In this document: positions 21,552 to 36,500 of the stretch, one piece after another | How positions within the stretch are numbered: the first letter of the stretch is position 1 | How the letters are laid out: the number at the start of each line of letters is the position of its first letter | Source of the DNA: Nematostella vectensis | Lineage: Eukaryota > Cnidaria > Anthozoa > Actiniaria > Edwardsiidae | Assembly (NCBI RefSeq): GCF_932526225.1 | Contig: NC_064036.1 | Coordinates: forward strand, 16,640,953-16,704,952 | DNA length: 64,000 nucleotides | Direction: 5' to 3' | Made by a program: the position numbers and the translations under genes | The notes under the pieces: generated by a model | Databases searched by the model: none | Seen by the model: only the letters and a program-made list of their open reading frames with translations | Told to the model about the DNA's origin: nothing

Positions 21552-24500
21552 CTTTCTATCGTCGCACATGTATCTGAAAAGGTTCACGTCACCGAAGTCA
21601 TCTCCGGTTGCGAGCAAAGTCCTGGAGTGTGATCTATCGACGGAGTTTATATCTGTGCCGTCAGCTTTTTTAGGCCAGATTCCTTTTTGACAAAAAAAAA
21701 AAAAAAAAACAGCAAAGCCTTAAAACCTAGGAAAAAAAGTTCAATAGGAGAAAGAGATTGGGGAGGAAATCTCATTCATCTCATAGAACGTGAAATAATC
21801 AAAGCCTGTAAAAAATAATTCGCAGCTTAAAAAATAACCTTCCAATGAAAAATAAGTATTGAATTTGTCAGTGTTGGATCCAAAGGTGGTACCTAGGGTT
21901 CAATTGCACCATCCTTTTTTAGCCAAATAATGTTTATCATTCAGGGGAGAGCTTGGTAGACTTGGATATAGTTTTAAAAATGAAACGCTATCCTGGATCT
22001 GTAGATAACGGTCGAGGAATGTGAGACTAATGCAGACGATAAATTACCTACCAAGCACAGGGTACCCAAGCACACAGTTCTGCGTGGCCCACTCCGTGTT
22101 GCGCATGTCTTTCGCCAACTTGATCTGCTCACATTTCTTGGCGTCCCCTGGTGAAACAGTATGGAAATCAGAAAGAGGCTATTCTTTCATAACGGAAGTG
22201 ACGTCACTTACAAAAAAGCAGCTCGTAGTCCCCGGATGTGCTCTGGATAAAATCACTGCCCACTGACCAGTCGAAATGAGTGACGTAGCTTGTATGTCCC
22301 TACGGCGTAAACAACAGAACGTAAAAATCGTTCCCGAGGAACCTGTGCTAATTGTTGGGATTGTGCGAGCGAGTGTTAGCAGCCATGTTTACTTATTTCC
22401 CAGTGATGAATTTTCACGCTCAATTATTGGTCAATACGGGTCACGTGCACATTTTCACAGGACAATTATCAGTCGATAACGTCCAGGGGCCGGTTGCACA
22501 AAGCCTGGATAAGTTATCCGCCGGATAGGCGCTAACCGCCGGATAAAATCCCTATCCAGCGGATAGTTATCCGGCGGATAAAATAGCGTTGCACAAAGCG
22601 TGGATAAGAACGCTGGATAACTATCCGCTGAATAGCCATCATTTACCACTAAATGGCTTCCCGTTTCCATGGTAAATATGCAAAGCGCGCGCTGTTTTTC
22701 CTTCAAACAAAATGGCGACCGTTGAAAAAGCTACTAAAAGTGCCCGTAAACAAACAGTTTATCGAGGCAAAGTGCATGTAAATCATTGAATGATCACGGG
22801 GGATAGTGTTTATCTTCTTCCTGTCTTTGGGAGTCACATTTCTCGACAGAACGGACAATATAGTTTGATTCCAGTCCTGCCAGAGCTGCATGTTAATTCG
22901 TAGTTCATTGTAAATTTACCAACAGTAAAAATTGTCGTTTGCATGTGTTTCAACGTTCACTGCGTCTAAATATAATCTAAATTCTGACAAAAATTTTGAA
23001 AGCAAGACGCCATTTTGTTTTTTCTTCACATTTATTCGGTTGATAAGATTTAATCCGACCTCTTTCATCCGGATAACTTTAACCGCTGGATAACTTTTAT
23101 TCGGGCTTTATGCAACCGAATCACGCCACTTGGATAACTTTTATCCGCTGGATAAGGATTTAACCGGTGGATAAGACTTATCCAGGCTTTGTGCAACCGG
23201 CCCCAGCCAAATTGATATCTGTCCTGTGATCATTTGTGCAGTCAAAACTCGCTTTTCGTCTGCTTATTAACTTCTCAAACAAACTCCAAGTTTTTCAAAA
23301 CGCTATGAAGGCAAAGAAACAATGTTTGATTTCTTTTATAAAATTATCATCAATATAATTTTATAGAATTTATCCTGAAAAGCAATAACAAAAACGCGCG
23401 CGCTCGTGGTGTAATTCCATGCACGTCAGCGCGCGCGAAGAAGACATTTCAATATTGAAAACTTTTGCTTTCTATTCAAGCTCTCAGCAGAACAATAAGA
23501 AAACAGTCTAGGTGAAAATCCATCAGTTGAAATGCAAGTTTGAGCTTGTAGTTTTTGTTCTAATGAAAAAAATTGTTGCATGGATTTTTATCTTACGCGA
23601 ATGGCCAAATTAACAAATCGCGCTCGTGGCGTCTTTCCAGTGCACGTCAGCGCGCGCAGAAGACACTTTTCGATTTTTAAGCGTAGTCACTGGGATAAAA
23701 AATACATGAAACTATTCTTTGACTCACTGAGATATCGGCGGATAATGTCCAACGACGAGAAATGGTACGAAAAATAGAAAGTTGGCCGAGAAGTGAGGCA
23801 AAGATAAGGAATGAGAGGCGGAGGCGAAAAAAACCCTCGCGCCTTCATCCCGCTCGCCAATGTTTGAGTTTTTCCCGATAAAGACCAGCCATCGCCGTCG
23901 AGCAGACTAAAATAGGCTATGAAAGCGAAACCCACCTCGCATTTTCCGCACAATTCCATCGATTTACCGCCATTCTCCAGCGTGTAAACATAGATGTTGT
24001 TATCATGCGACGCTACAGCCAAACATTTAACATCTGAAAAAAAGAATTAAAAAAGCAATGTGTAACCGCTATAAAAGCGTCAGGAGAAAACATATGGAAA
24101 GAATATGACTCATGAGCCCTCAAAAGGAATATTTTGTGGCAAAAAGAAATACCTGGTGAATACTTCAGGTCTGAAATCTTTTCTTGTGCGCATCTCTTCT
24201 TAAAGAATATCGGCTCTCCTGATTTGACATTGAAAATGCCAAAACTATAAAGCAGATGAAAACCATATAAGCATCAGTCACATTAATAGGTGAACAGTAA
24301 GAAATGAATCCCGGTGAGGCTTATTCTGATGTGAATACCTGAACAATTTAGTCTTTTAGTGCCAATTTCCGAGTTTTTTTGCCACCACGCTTTTTGGCAT
24401 ATTTCCAGGGAGAAAATTCTGGGTTTTTTCTCCTTTAGGAATACAAAACACACGCTGATACGTCATTTCTTACCTGCCGTCTTTGTAACCGACAGCAATA

Positions 24501-27500
24501 GTGTCAGCGGTCGAGCTCACAGAGACTGCGCATGGGATCAACTTCTTGTCTCTGTTGTCGGCAGGTGGACGAAACAACTGAACTGAGTGGTCAGCGGAGT
24601 TCCAAACTCTCACAGTCATGTCACTTCCAGCCGTAAAGAATTTTGGCTCGCTTGGGTGAGCGGCCAAGCCTTGTAGGCTACCCGAGTGGCCCTGGGAAGA
24701 GAGTGATTTCAAATGTAATGTAAGGGGAATCGGTCGAACAGCTAGTCTCAACACTTGAGTCTATGACAACTGCTTACGTTAAATCCTTTAGTCCCCGTCC
24801 TCTCGCTCAACTCAAGCGCTTTAAGCGTAAGCACAAGACAATCAAAGACAAACAAGACAATCAATTTGTGAAATCGCGCTCAGTGTGCTTTGTTACATAC
24901 CGCGCTTACAACCTGTTGAGATCAGTATTTAGATCCATGTCAAGAAATTATTATATACTCAAACTATTTCACGTTCTCTCACAAAACACACAACCTATCC
25001 GCGCTAATTATTCCACAAACACATTTTCCTGATGAGAAATTCCTCCTGTCTACCCATATAAGGGAGAGAGCTGCCCACTCTTACCGAGATAAGCTGTTTC
25101 TTGTCAGCGTTCGCCAGGGGAGACTTGGAAAGAGACAGCACGGCACTCCAGATGCAGTTATCGGTGGTGCCGATGTACAGGGTGTTACTATCATCAAACG
25201 CAAGCGTGCGGATCCCTGTCACGCCGTACTCGTGCAGCTATTGTACAAGGTATTTAATGAAAAACATACGTTACGACAATTTAAAACATAATACTTGGTA
25301 TAACATATGCTTCTTGGTAAAACATGTATAACGCGGAAATAAAAAAAACGGATCAACCCCCGCCCCTCTCATCAATACAGAAATCTACCCATTCGCCATT
25401 CAACAATCCCAGACAACCAAGAACCATTCAACAACTTCGCCCATTCAACCACGCGCCATTCATCCCTTCTAGAATCCACCCATGCGCCATTCATCTCTCC
25501 CAGAATCCACCCATTCGCCATTCATCTTTCCTAGAATCCACCGATCCACCATTCATCTCTCCTAGAATCCACTCATTCGCCATTCATCTCTCCCAGAATC
25601 CACCCATGTACCATTTATCTCTCCCAGAATCCACCTATGCGCCATTCAACAACCTCGCCCATTCAATCATCCGCAAATCATCTCTCCCGGAATCTACCCA
25701 TGCGTCATCTAACAATCTCAGAATCTACCCATGCGCCATTTAACAATCTCGGAATCCACCCAAATGCCATTTATTTATCGCAGTATTCTGTCCCATACGT
25801 GATAGGTGTATGAAATCACATACTCGTAGCTCGACGCCCGTGGGACTAAGCTCCTTCATGTTGTTCCACGCCCGGACTGTCCCGTCTTTTCCTCCGCCAG
25901 AGAGCAAATCACCATTAGGGAGTACAAGCAGGGCGTACACAGGGCCCTAGGTGAGATGGTAAACCAAATGGTCAAAGTATGGCAAGGGAAAGGAACGTGA
26001 TCACAAACATACAATGGAACCCCGCTCTTAGAACACTCGCTTAAAAAAACCCACACCTTGTGTTCTTAAGCACACTTTGTTTCAAAGTTTAATGAAAGAA
26101 AACTCCATGTATTTTCTGAAAATATAACCTTAACGTTAGACCTCGCTAATTAGAGCAAATTTCCCCGGGCCCTCTGTAGGTTATTTGGAATAGCGGAACG
26201 ATATGTGTTATGTGAATCAAATTTTAATTGTATATTGTAGACGTAAAAAACTATAATGGATATATGTTTATTATATACATACTAAGAAATACTCACTGAA
26301 AACATATTCAGAAAAAAATTTCGTTCGTTCACTGGCAAATTAGAGGCGGGAACGATGTTCTTTCACCGTGAAGAAAAGTCGTTCGCGGTTCTGATTGGAC
26401 GAACGATATTTTTTACTGCACTTGAACGCTTCAATCCCGACGCATCAACGAGTGCATAATCCATTTTGTAATTTATTTATATCATAGATGTCGAGATTTT
26501 AGAGATAAAAAAGTGCACTACTCGTGTAACATGAGCTACAGTCTCGTGCGTGACATTAGCGAGACACATTCATTTCAATGTATGTTTCTGTCTGTTCAAC
26601 TGAACCGTCGAACAGCACAAATCTCGGAGCCTCTGCAGCCAAGTCTAATAAAATGGTATCTAATAAGCTTATTATAAATTTCTCAGTATGTATATAATTA
26701 ACAAAATACAGCATGGAAAGTGCTTTGTACAGTTTTTATTCACTCGTTCGTTTTTTGATACTGCACAACTCGTGAATAAAAACCGTACGCGCGCACTTCC
26801 CATGTAGTATTCTCTATTTCTGTTTCATGGAAATGAAGACTTACCTGGTGAGCGTTTGTTATTGATGACGAAATTTCGTTGGTTCCTGTATTTAAAAAAC
26901 TCATTTAACAATACACTTTTAAAAAATGTAATAAGTTTCCACCAGTTTCCCAGTTTGATACTGGAAGAACCATACGGTTTAAATATCCTAGAATGTGTAG
27001 GTGTGCATAGAACCAGCAGTAGCTAATACGCCAGTCAATGATGGTTTCAATAAATGGAAATGTCAATATATCGCTACAAAGGGAAGCCAGGGAAGTGCAC
27101 AAAGCGAGATTCTGATTGGCTCAGAATGGTTTACTGACAACAGAGAACCAAAACAAATCGTGTTTTGAAAAGGCAGGTCGCGATACAACGGATTCGACAG
27201 TAACTTGACGCCTTACATGTATCGTGACATCACACCTCAACATACACCTCACATATGTCGATAAACCTCGCTATATTACCTTCACGCCATACATATATAG
27301 TCCCATTAGTGTCACCCGTGATGACGTCACCATTCCGGGCAAACGTCAGACAGGAGATATATAGCGGCTTCACATGATGCTGAAACAATAATCATCATCA
27401 TAACTGTCAGTATGATCATTGGAATCATCATCTCTCAGCATCATCCACTTCCTCGGCACTAAAATCATAATCATCACAAAAATCATAACCTTCATACGGT

Positions 27501-30500
27501 TTATGAACTGGCTACTGTTCTGATGTCTTCTATTCAATTATACAATCACAAATCCGTTGATAGATGGAAGTTTCAATCCATCATTATCACCTTGTCGTAA
27601 TCAACATCATTATTTCAACTATCGCCGCCACCACCCGAGGAAATGTCGCTGTGTACCCTTGCCACCCAAAATCCTTTAACCTTTAACTTTAACCTTCGAT
27701 AAACCCCAATTATTTCGCAGTCGGTTTGGAGTTTACCTAGCATTGCGACAAACTCCGAATCTTGGATGTTTCTTTTATAAAAATTTGAAAGAATTAGAGA
27801 AATATATGTAATAATCGCGTAAATAAGACTGTATGGGAGCGGTTTTAATTTTTTTGGGTGGAAGCAGTCCTTTTGAATTGATGCGGGCCACCTTAACCAT
27901 AATCTCCCTCACCAGTGTTATAAACATCGTTCAACACAAATGATCACCTCTGCCATCACTGCTACCGTCAAAGCCACTAAACAGTTATCATCCCTATGAT
28001 GTCATCAATACGAACCGAAACATAAATTACGTCACGACAACCACAATATCGCTTACATCGAATCTCCCGCGGTCGCATTTGAGCCTTCCCTCCTCTATGT
28101 TCCAGAAGCTGACATGTTGTTTCCCACAGGACACCAGAGAAAGCACCCCTTCATTGACCTCAAACGGCGTGAAACTCGCCACTAGTACCTGATCCATGTG
28201 GCCCTGTGTCAGACAAAATGACGGTTAACCATGAGCTGGTCCATATGGCCCTGCGTCAGATAAAATGACGGTTAACCCTGAGTGGATCTATATGACCAGA
28301 TGTCAGATAATGATGGTTAACCATGAGCTAGTCCATATGGCCCTGTGTCAAATAAAATGACGGTTAACCCTGAGCTGGTCCATATGGCCCTGTGTCAGAT
28401 AATGATGGTTAACCATAAGCTGGTCTATATGACCATATGTCAGATAATGATGATTAACCATGAGCTGGTCCATATGGTCCTGTGTCAGATAATGGTGGTA
28501 AACCATGAGCTGATCCATATGGCCCTGTGTCAGATAATGATGGTTAAGAATGAGCTGGTCTATATGGCACTGTGTCAGAAAATAATGGTTAACCATGAGC
28601 TGGTAAATATGGCCCTGTGTCAGATAATGATGAGTAACCATGAGCTGGTCCATATGGCCCTGTGTCAGATAATGATGATTAACCATGAGCTGATCCATAC
28701 GGCCCTGTGTCAGATAATAATGGGTAACCATGAGCTGGTGCATATGGCTCTGTGTCAGGTTATAATGGTTAACCATGAGCTGCTCCATATTGCCCTGTGT
28801 CAGGTTATAATGGTTAACCATGAGCTGCGTTTTCTTGTACGCATGTAAGATGTCTGCATATGAACTAATCTAACTCAACCACTTACCCGTGCACTGGCTA
28901 CTATCTTATTTCGTTCCCAGTCCCACACAGTGATTGTATGATAGTCATCATCATCAACTGACACAATATACCGTCCATGATCCTGGCAAATCATAATCAT
29001 CATTGAATAAAAAAAAATTACAAACAACCCTGGCTCGTTCACATGCACCTGCAGCGCAGGGTATACAGGAAAAGGGCCGACGTGGCAAGGTTTGTCTACA
29101 CCATCACATTCATATTAAACACTATCACGAACAGAAAAATAGTAAAGCGGTAATATAGTATTCACCTTTTTGGAGAAAGCCAGTGAGTTCACAGCTCGTC
29201 CAAAATGACCAAGACCAATAACAGCTATTGTCTCCAGCCTGACGACGTCCCAGATACGGAAGTGGGGCTGCAACATTCACGATTATTCAAATACTAATGC
29301 GAAAGACAAATAAAATAAAGCAGTGCTTCAAATTTATTATGTCATTTCTACTCCGAAATTGTTAGATACCGACACTCCTTATATTGGAACATTACCTTTA
29401 AGGCCATGTAATAGGTTAGAATAATAAACTGATTAGAGGAGGAGTAAATGTTTCGGATGGCATTAGTGCCGTACCTCTCCTTGTACTTCTTCATGGCCAG
29501 CTACTTGGCCGGACGCAATGGTCCTTCCATCTGGATGGACTGCAAGGCTGAGGAAAGACAGAGACTTCGTCATTCATCATATCCATCTTTACAAGTCCTT
29601 ATACTCTGACAGGCCTTTGCGCCACCAAGGAAGACAGGTACAAGGGTGGTTTCTGGGGGGGGGGGGGGGGGAGGGGGTATATTGGGTGGCTATTCATCAG
29701 GCTTTGTCATTCAAAAGACAAATAATTGATATAAAAATAGTATAATTTAAAAAAATACTGTCAAACAAATTTTAAAACCTTGCTTTTTTCCGTGAAGTAT
29801 CTTAAAAAGGTCGAGAGAAGGATTATGAATAAAAAAAGTGTACTGCCAATTTTTGTTTGTTTTGGAGGAAAGATATGAAAGTTAGATGTTATACCTCAAT
29901 AAGAACTAAATACCAAGCCATGCGCCAGATAAAAACTGAAATGGAAATTAATCTCGCTAGTGTCAAGCATGAGAATGAAATTCCAGCCAAAATTTGCTTG
30001 ACCATTCTGAGGCCATAGGGGCACCAACAAACATAAGTACAGACAAAAAGGAAAAAAAACCATGGCGCATCCCACAAGAGGCCCCTCTATACGTACTGTA
30101 TGGTTCTCTGCTAATATCAATAAAGCATTCCTTAAACATGCTTTGCTCACCTTTTGACATCATCCGTATGTTGAGTGTAGTGTCGTTGAGTGTGCTTCTT
30201 GAGGTTGTACAAAACAACAATAGCTGCAGTGAAGTAGGCTAACTCTCCTGTTTCATTCACCACAACAAGATTATTACGACAGTCCTTGCCACGGTATCCA
30301 TATCTACAAAAAACATAGAAATCAAGTTAGTGGCATAAGTTGTATGATGTGACCTGTCTGGTAACCTTCAGGGAATATTTTAAGTAGAAAATGTCACAAA
30401 TAGCCAAAATTTTTTTTTTATCTGCACAAACTTTCAAAGCAAGTGCAACCACATTAAAGTACCCCCCGCCCATGTAGCAGATGTGAAACTTTAACATTGC

Positions 30501-33500
30501 ATCACACAAAGAAATCCATCAATAACCACACCCGCCATGTAGCAGATGTGAAACTTTAACATTGCATAACACACAGAAATCCATCAATAACCACACCCGC
30601 CCATAAAGCAGATGTGAAACTCTAACATTGCATCACACACAGAAATCCATCAATCACCACACCCGCCCATGTAGCAGATGTGAAACTTTAACATTGCATC
30701 ACACGCAGAAATCCATCAATAACCACACCCGCCCATGTAGCAGATGTGAAACTTTAACATTGCATTACATACAGAAATCCATCAATAACCACACCCGCAC
30801 ATGTAGCAGATGTGAAACTCTAACATTGCATCACACACAGAAATCCATCAATAACCACACCCGCTCATGTAGCAGATGTGAAACTTTAACATTGCATCAC
30901 ACGCAGAAATCCATCAATAACCACACCCGCCCATGTAGCAGATGTGAAACTTTAACATTGCATTACATACAGAAATCCATCAATAACCACACCCGCCCAT
31001 GTAGCAGATGTGAAACTCTAACATTGCATCACACACAGAAATCCATCAATAACCACACCCACTCATGTAGCAGATGTGAAACTTTAACATTGCATCACAC
31101 GCAGAAATCCATCAATAACCACACCCACCCATGTAGCAGATGTGAAACTTTAACATTGCATTACATACAGAAATCCATCAATAACCACACCCGCCCATGT
31201 AGCAGATGTGAAACTTTAACATTACATCACACACAGAAATCCATCAATAACCACACCCGCCCATGTAGCAGATGTGACACTTTATGAATGCATCATCCAA
31301 AGAGAGCATACTTACACCCACTCCAATGCAAGTCTCTGATCAGGCTTGTCAGGGTTTGTGTTAGGTTGGGCATTGTCAGGGGGGTACACAGGAATTCTTC
31401 TTCCCCTTAACTTAATAAATACAGGGTCTGGATCTGTGTCAAAACAGTTAGTGTTAGTCACTTTGTACTGATACTTTAAGGTTTGTTACAGCCAATACCC
31501 TATTACCTCCAGCCAATACCCAATACCTCCTTATGGCTTTGGACATCTTTTAAATCAAGCCACATGAAAAACAGATCACGTTACCCAAAACAAAAATACA
31601 AAAAATGTTTCTAAGAAAACCCAATTTCGTTGGGCATAAATTCACCTGAGTAATAATATCAAGAATAGTAGTTTCATAAAAAAAAAAAACTTTAGTTCCT
31701 ACAACACATTTTATTAAGTGTTTATTGGATGTACAATTTACATTATGATGCATTGATTTATTCAGTTATTCAATGCTTTACATCATTTATCATTTTTACT
31801 GAAACAAAAAATATTAAGGGTTTAAAGGGTTCATTTTGTATTTATGTAATCTATACCTTTGCCTTGGGTTCTTGATATTTTATTAATATGATATGAATTA
31901 TTCTTTGAATCTGTAAATTATATCATACATATAAAATGGTCAATGTACAGTATTATATGCATTGTTATATTCTTTATATTTTACAGAACACAAAACTTTC
32001 AAGTTATAAAAAAAAACTGGTTAAAAAATCACATCAATAAATTGTATTTTTTTAACCTGTGATCAACAGCATGTGTCTTACCTGCATTAGTCTGTGTCTG
32101 AATGTTGGAGCTGCGTTGATTTGTATTGCCCCTTGATGACATTACTTTATTCACAATTGGCTCCAGAAGCTCAATAAATGATCTCCAGCTATATCAAATC
32201 AAAGTAGTAATACAATATAAATCCTGTAGTTTTAAGCAGGGTAAATAATAACAATAATAACGACGGTGGCGGGAGGCGGCGAGCGGTGGCGAAGACGACG
32301 ATGATGACATGACTGGGTCTATTTCCAGTAATCATTAGGCCTTGTAATATGGATTAGGCTCTCAGAAATGAGCTGGATAAATTGCCCACTGGGAGACTAA
32401 GGAGAACAACTGAAGACAAGGCCAAAAATCCTGACTTCTCATCAAGTCTAGTGTATGTGCCTATATAAACAGCTTGACTATGGAACTCAGCATCATCTAC
32501 AATTTGATAATTGCAAAAAGTTGGTCTGGTTCTTAAGTTGTTCTTATCAAATAATGAACTGTGTACATATCTGCTTGGAAGCATGCATGGTTTAATGCAA
32601 AGGAATCCTCACCATAAATAGGGTTAGCCTAGGGGTATCAAAGCATAGAAACCAGAAGGTTAACAATTCTCATTGGTAATCAGTAGAAAGAAACAACACC
32701 ACTTTTTGGCAGTCAAGAAATGGGGGGGGGGGTGCAACCCATGCACCCACACCATACTTTAAGCCTCCACCCAGATCATTGCGGATCTGAAGCTACTGTA
32801 ACATTCAGAGATCTCTAGAGCACTTACTCAGTCTTGGCAGACCCCTCAATCCGATGGACAGAAAGTGCTTTCTCTAACAGATCTAGGGTTATCGGCAATC
32901 TATCAGGTGGGCAAAGTCTTATCGCCTGTATGATAAAGAAGAAAAAAAAGACAGTCAACAGTTAATCTCAAAGTGGACCGTTATCCAATGAGTTCGCTTA
33001 GGCCATACTTTATTACATTTAAGTTTTGATGTACATACAGTATGTAGCTATGGTGTCTACCAAGAACAACCTGCTCATACGTTTATACCTCAGGAACTTC
33101 AAGAAAAGCAATTTCTAAAGTCATTGGCTGTATCAGAAAATGATGTGGGGTTAACCCTAAACGATCGTTTCACTAAAAATATCTAGTTGTGGTTTATTTC
33201 CTCATGTTCAACTGAAATGTTAGATAGTAGGTATGTAGTACATACCTCTCTATATGGTAAGTTTTCTCTATCTCTTGAATTCTCAAAAGATGATTTCAAA
33301 TTCTTTAAGTCTGCAAATAGCCCCTCCTCTGCAGCTCGTTTTAGTTCATGCTCTAGTTCCAGCTTAAGTAGTGAATCATCACGTGGTGGCCTTGATACAG
33401 ATACAGGCTTAGTATAGAGAGGGGTGTTGAAAGATTGACTTGAGAAGACACCTAGCTTGGAATGACGCTGGCTATATGAATCGTAGCATTCTGGAAAAAA

Positions 33501-36500
33501 ACATAATCATTTGAATCATAGCATTCTGAAAAATAGGTACCCAAATGGTACATGAGTCAATTAGCCTGCATAGCTGGCGATTATGTTGAGTTTCCAGTCT
33601 ATCCGAGAATCGTTCATAAAAACATTGTTCTGACTGTGTCTCTAAGGAATTTTATCATGAGAAAATATGTTTAGTAACTTTAAAGTGAAAGAGAAACAGG
33701 AAAAGAAAGAATGAAGAGAAAAAAAAATGTAGCCAAGGCTGGTCTTGAACCTGTCACAAAGATTTCGCATTGATAGACAGACGATCGGACCACCAGATTA
33801 TTGTAGCTTGCTTAAAAAAGAAGGGACTATAATTAGAGTCTTACTATTTGTGTCGTATTATCGTTCGAAACTTTCAACAACATGTCAAATTTCAACTTTG
33901 CTTTTCGTACTAAAAACTCAAATACCCAGCACAATTAATTACACTACTGTTATACAATGTGTGTTGTGAATGTAAATAATCTAGAAAAGTGCAAAATCGT
34001 TATTCGATGAATTAGTGGGGGCAATGTGTTTGGACCTTCTCAGCTCAAAGACAAGCTATAAACAATTGAACGTCGAGATGCGAATCGGCAAGTAAAGGAC
34101 TTAAAAATAGCTCTCATAGCATTGTAATTTTGTTGTTGACAAACTTACAACTTAATTGAGCCCCAGAGGACACAAGCTGCTTCAAACTCAGTCACATGCT
34201 CTTCAAAACATGCACTAGTTCCTACAAACACAGTCACGCTCTCTTCGAAAAATACACACGCTACTTCTCGAACTCAGTCGCTACCCTCGCTATCTTCAAA
34301 ACATGCACCAATTGATTCAAACGCAGTTATGCAATTCTTCAAAACTGCACAAACTCAGTCTAGCATTTCTTAAAAATTAAAATTGCTTCAAACTTAGTAT
34401 AGGGCTCTCTAGAATAAGCGCCGATTGCTTAAAACCAAGAGAGTGTCCAAACACAGTCGCGGTCTCTTATAAATGCACAAACTGCTTCAAAATCAGACAT
34501 ACCCGTACGAAAAACTTGTGTTACTGAGAACCAAAATCGGGCCTAAATGAGGCCCTAAAAAGAGGTCTCAACCTAAATCAGAACCTCAACTGGACCTCAG
34601 CAATTTCATTTAGGTTCTGCATTGTACAGCCTAAAAAAATTGGGTCCGATTTGGGCTGCAATTTGGGCTATTCAGACAGCTTGCCAGCCTAAGTCAGAGC
34701 CTAAACGAATTTAGGTTCGTTTTAGCCTAGCTTTTTTCATAAGACATGAGCCCAACTAGAGCCCAAATAAAATTAGGTTGTAAATATGGCTGTAGCAGAG
34801 GCTAAAAAACGGGCCCAAATTCAGCCCAAGTAAAATGAGGCTCTGAATAGGGCTTCAAGATACAAAGTATGCGAGAGCCGTAAATGCGGGGCAAAATAGG
34901 GAATCAGATTTATAATACTTACATGCTAATCTAACCAGGGACACTTCCCGATCTAACTTAAAGTTTACAACTTAACTAATTTAAAAAGTAGCATACAAAA
35001 ATTAGCGAACATTGTTCCTACGATAAATCAGTCTATCTCGATTTTGTTCGAAAACTCGCACACATAACACTGCGTGGCCGAAGAAGTATTTTGTGGGATA
35101 ACCTCGATAAACAAGCAATTGTCACAAATGTCACTTATATTAAAAACAACTAACTTGTCCATTGCTCTCTTTACCGAAGTAATGTGTGTTGATGAGGGAT
35201 TATAGCAAGGGTATTCTAATGGAGTTGCGATCGCCAGATAGTGAACGTTTCTTGCAGCACCAACGTTAACTTTTATGAAGCATTTCACTTGCGCGAATGC
35301 GATAGAGTTGCGCGTAGAATACTTCACAGTAGAACAGTTCCGTCTCGACATTCTCTTATAATCAAGGCCATAAATAAACGCAGACTTCCGTTCAATTCTA
35401 TTAAATGCAATAACATTCATGAAAGTAGGTGTTTGTTTTAGATAATTTTCAAGTGCTAAAAGTTCATGCTCATTCAACTGTTTCCGATAGAAAGCACCCA
35501 AAACATATGTATGTTTCAATATTTCTTCCCTTCTTTGCGTTTTGTTTGGATGCATTAATTTCCAATACAAAGTGTCTTCATCTGAGCCAGGTGCTAGACA
35601 TTTCTCTCACAACGATACTGCTTCCAAGATCTGGCTGTCAATAAATTGAGTTCCGTGTATCAATTTAAGTATGAATCCATTCTTATCTTCAAATGAAAAG
35701 CAGCTGTGAGTATATAGAGGCCCGAGATCCCTTACATTATCCACCAAATGTAATAGTTGATGTAAATTAAGAGTCATGTATCGTTCTTCATACAGTCTTG
35801 AAAAGTTTGAGCAGAAGCTTTGTAAAAGCTCTTCCGCGGTCTTTAGATCATTAGGCGAAATACTTTCTTGTAAAAGTAAGAAATTCGCACGGACGAAACA
35901 GAAATAGTGCTGGAAGTAGTTTTCCGGTAATAAACCAAACAGCACTGGTAGACCGTAATAAAGCAGAAACGAGCGCAACTCGTTCGCTTTCCAGTGGTTT
36001 AGGTGCTCTGAAATTGATCTTGGTAGACGTTTCAGTTCAAGAGTCGGTGTAATTAGTTGCAACCTGGAATCGATGACATTGACGTACTTGCTCAGACTGA
36101 ATATCTTCCTGGAGTTACTGCTATCAAACCATAACCTGAGGAGCAATTTCTGAACCCCCAACAGGACGCCATGCATATAGTCTATCGCTGTACCACGAAT
36201 AATGTCGTGATATTTCAAAACAGAAAGCCAACCAAAACCTTTCACACCTTTAATAGTTTTTGCTTTTCCAGAAATAGAATGTTGTAGAGCTTCAGCAGCA
36301 TGATTTATCGTAGACGTGACTGTTCTAAGTGGCCCCTTTGGATCTGTTTCGTTGTAAGGAAAAATCCATACACGAGTGTTGCCCGTTGTACTGTACAGAA
36401 TTGCAAACCATGCTTCGAGCTGGCAAGTCACAGGAACTAGCTAAAAGGACCGCCTTACATGTAAACTTTCCTTTAGAAGGAGATTCAAATTCTATTCCAT

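Noticed and set aside
22703-22891. Myb/SANT-like protein of a Harbinger element
   Set aside because: The resemblance is limited to a Trp and a few basic residues and the frame is short; left as a remark only.
28345-28848. Plus-strand 167-residue frame of ELVHMALCQIMM repeats
   Set aside because: Antisense shadow of the junction-derived array in the EML-like gene.
30628-31287. Plus-strand 219-residue frame of CETLTLHHTQKSINN repeats
   Set aside because: The 66-bp array is a multiple of three and stays open; it is intronic and antisense to the EML-like gene.
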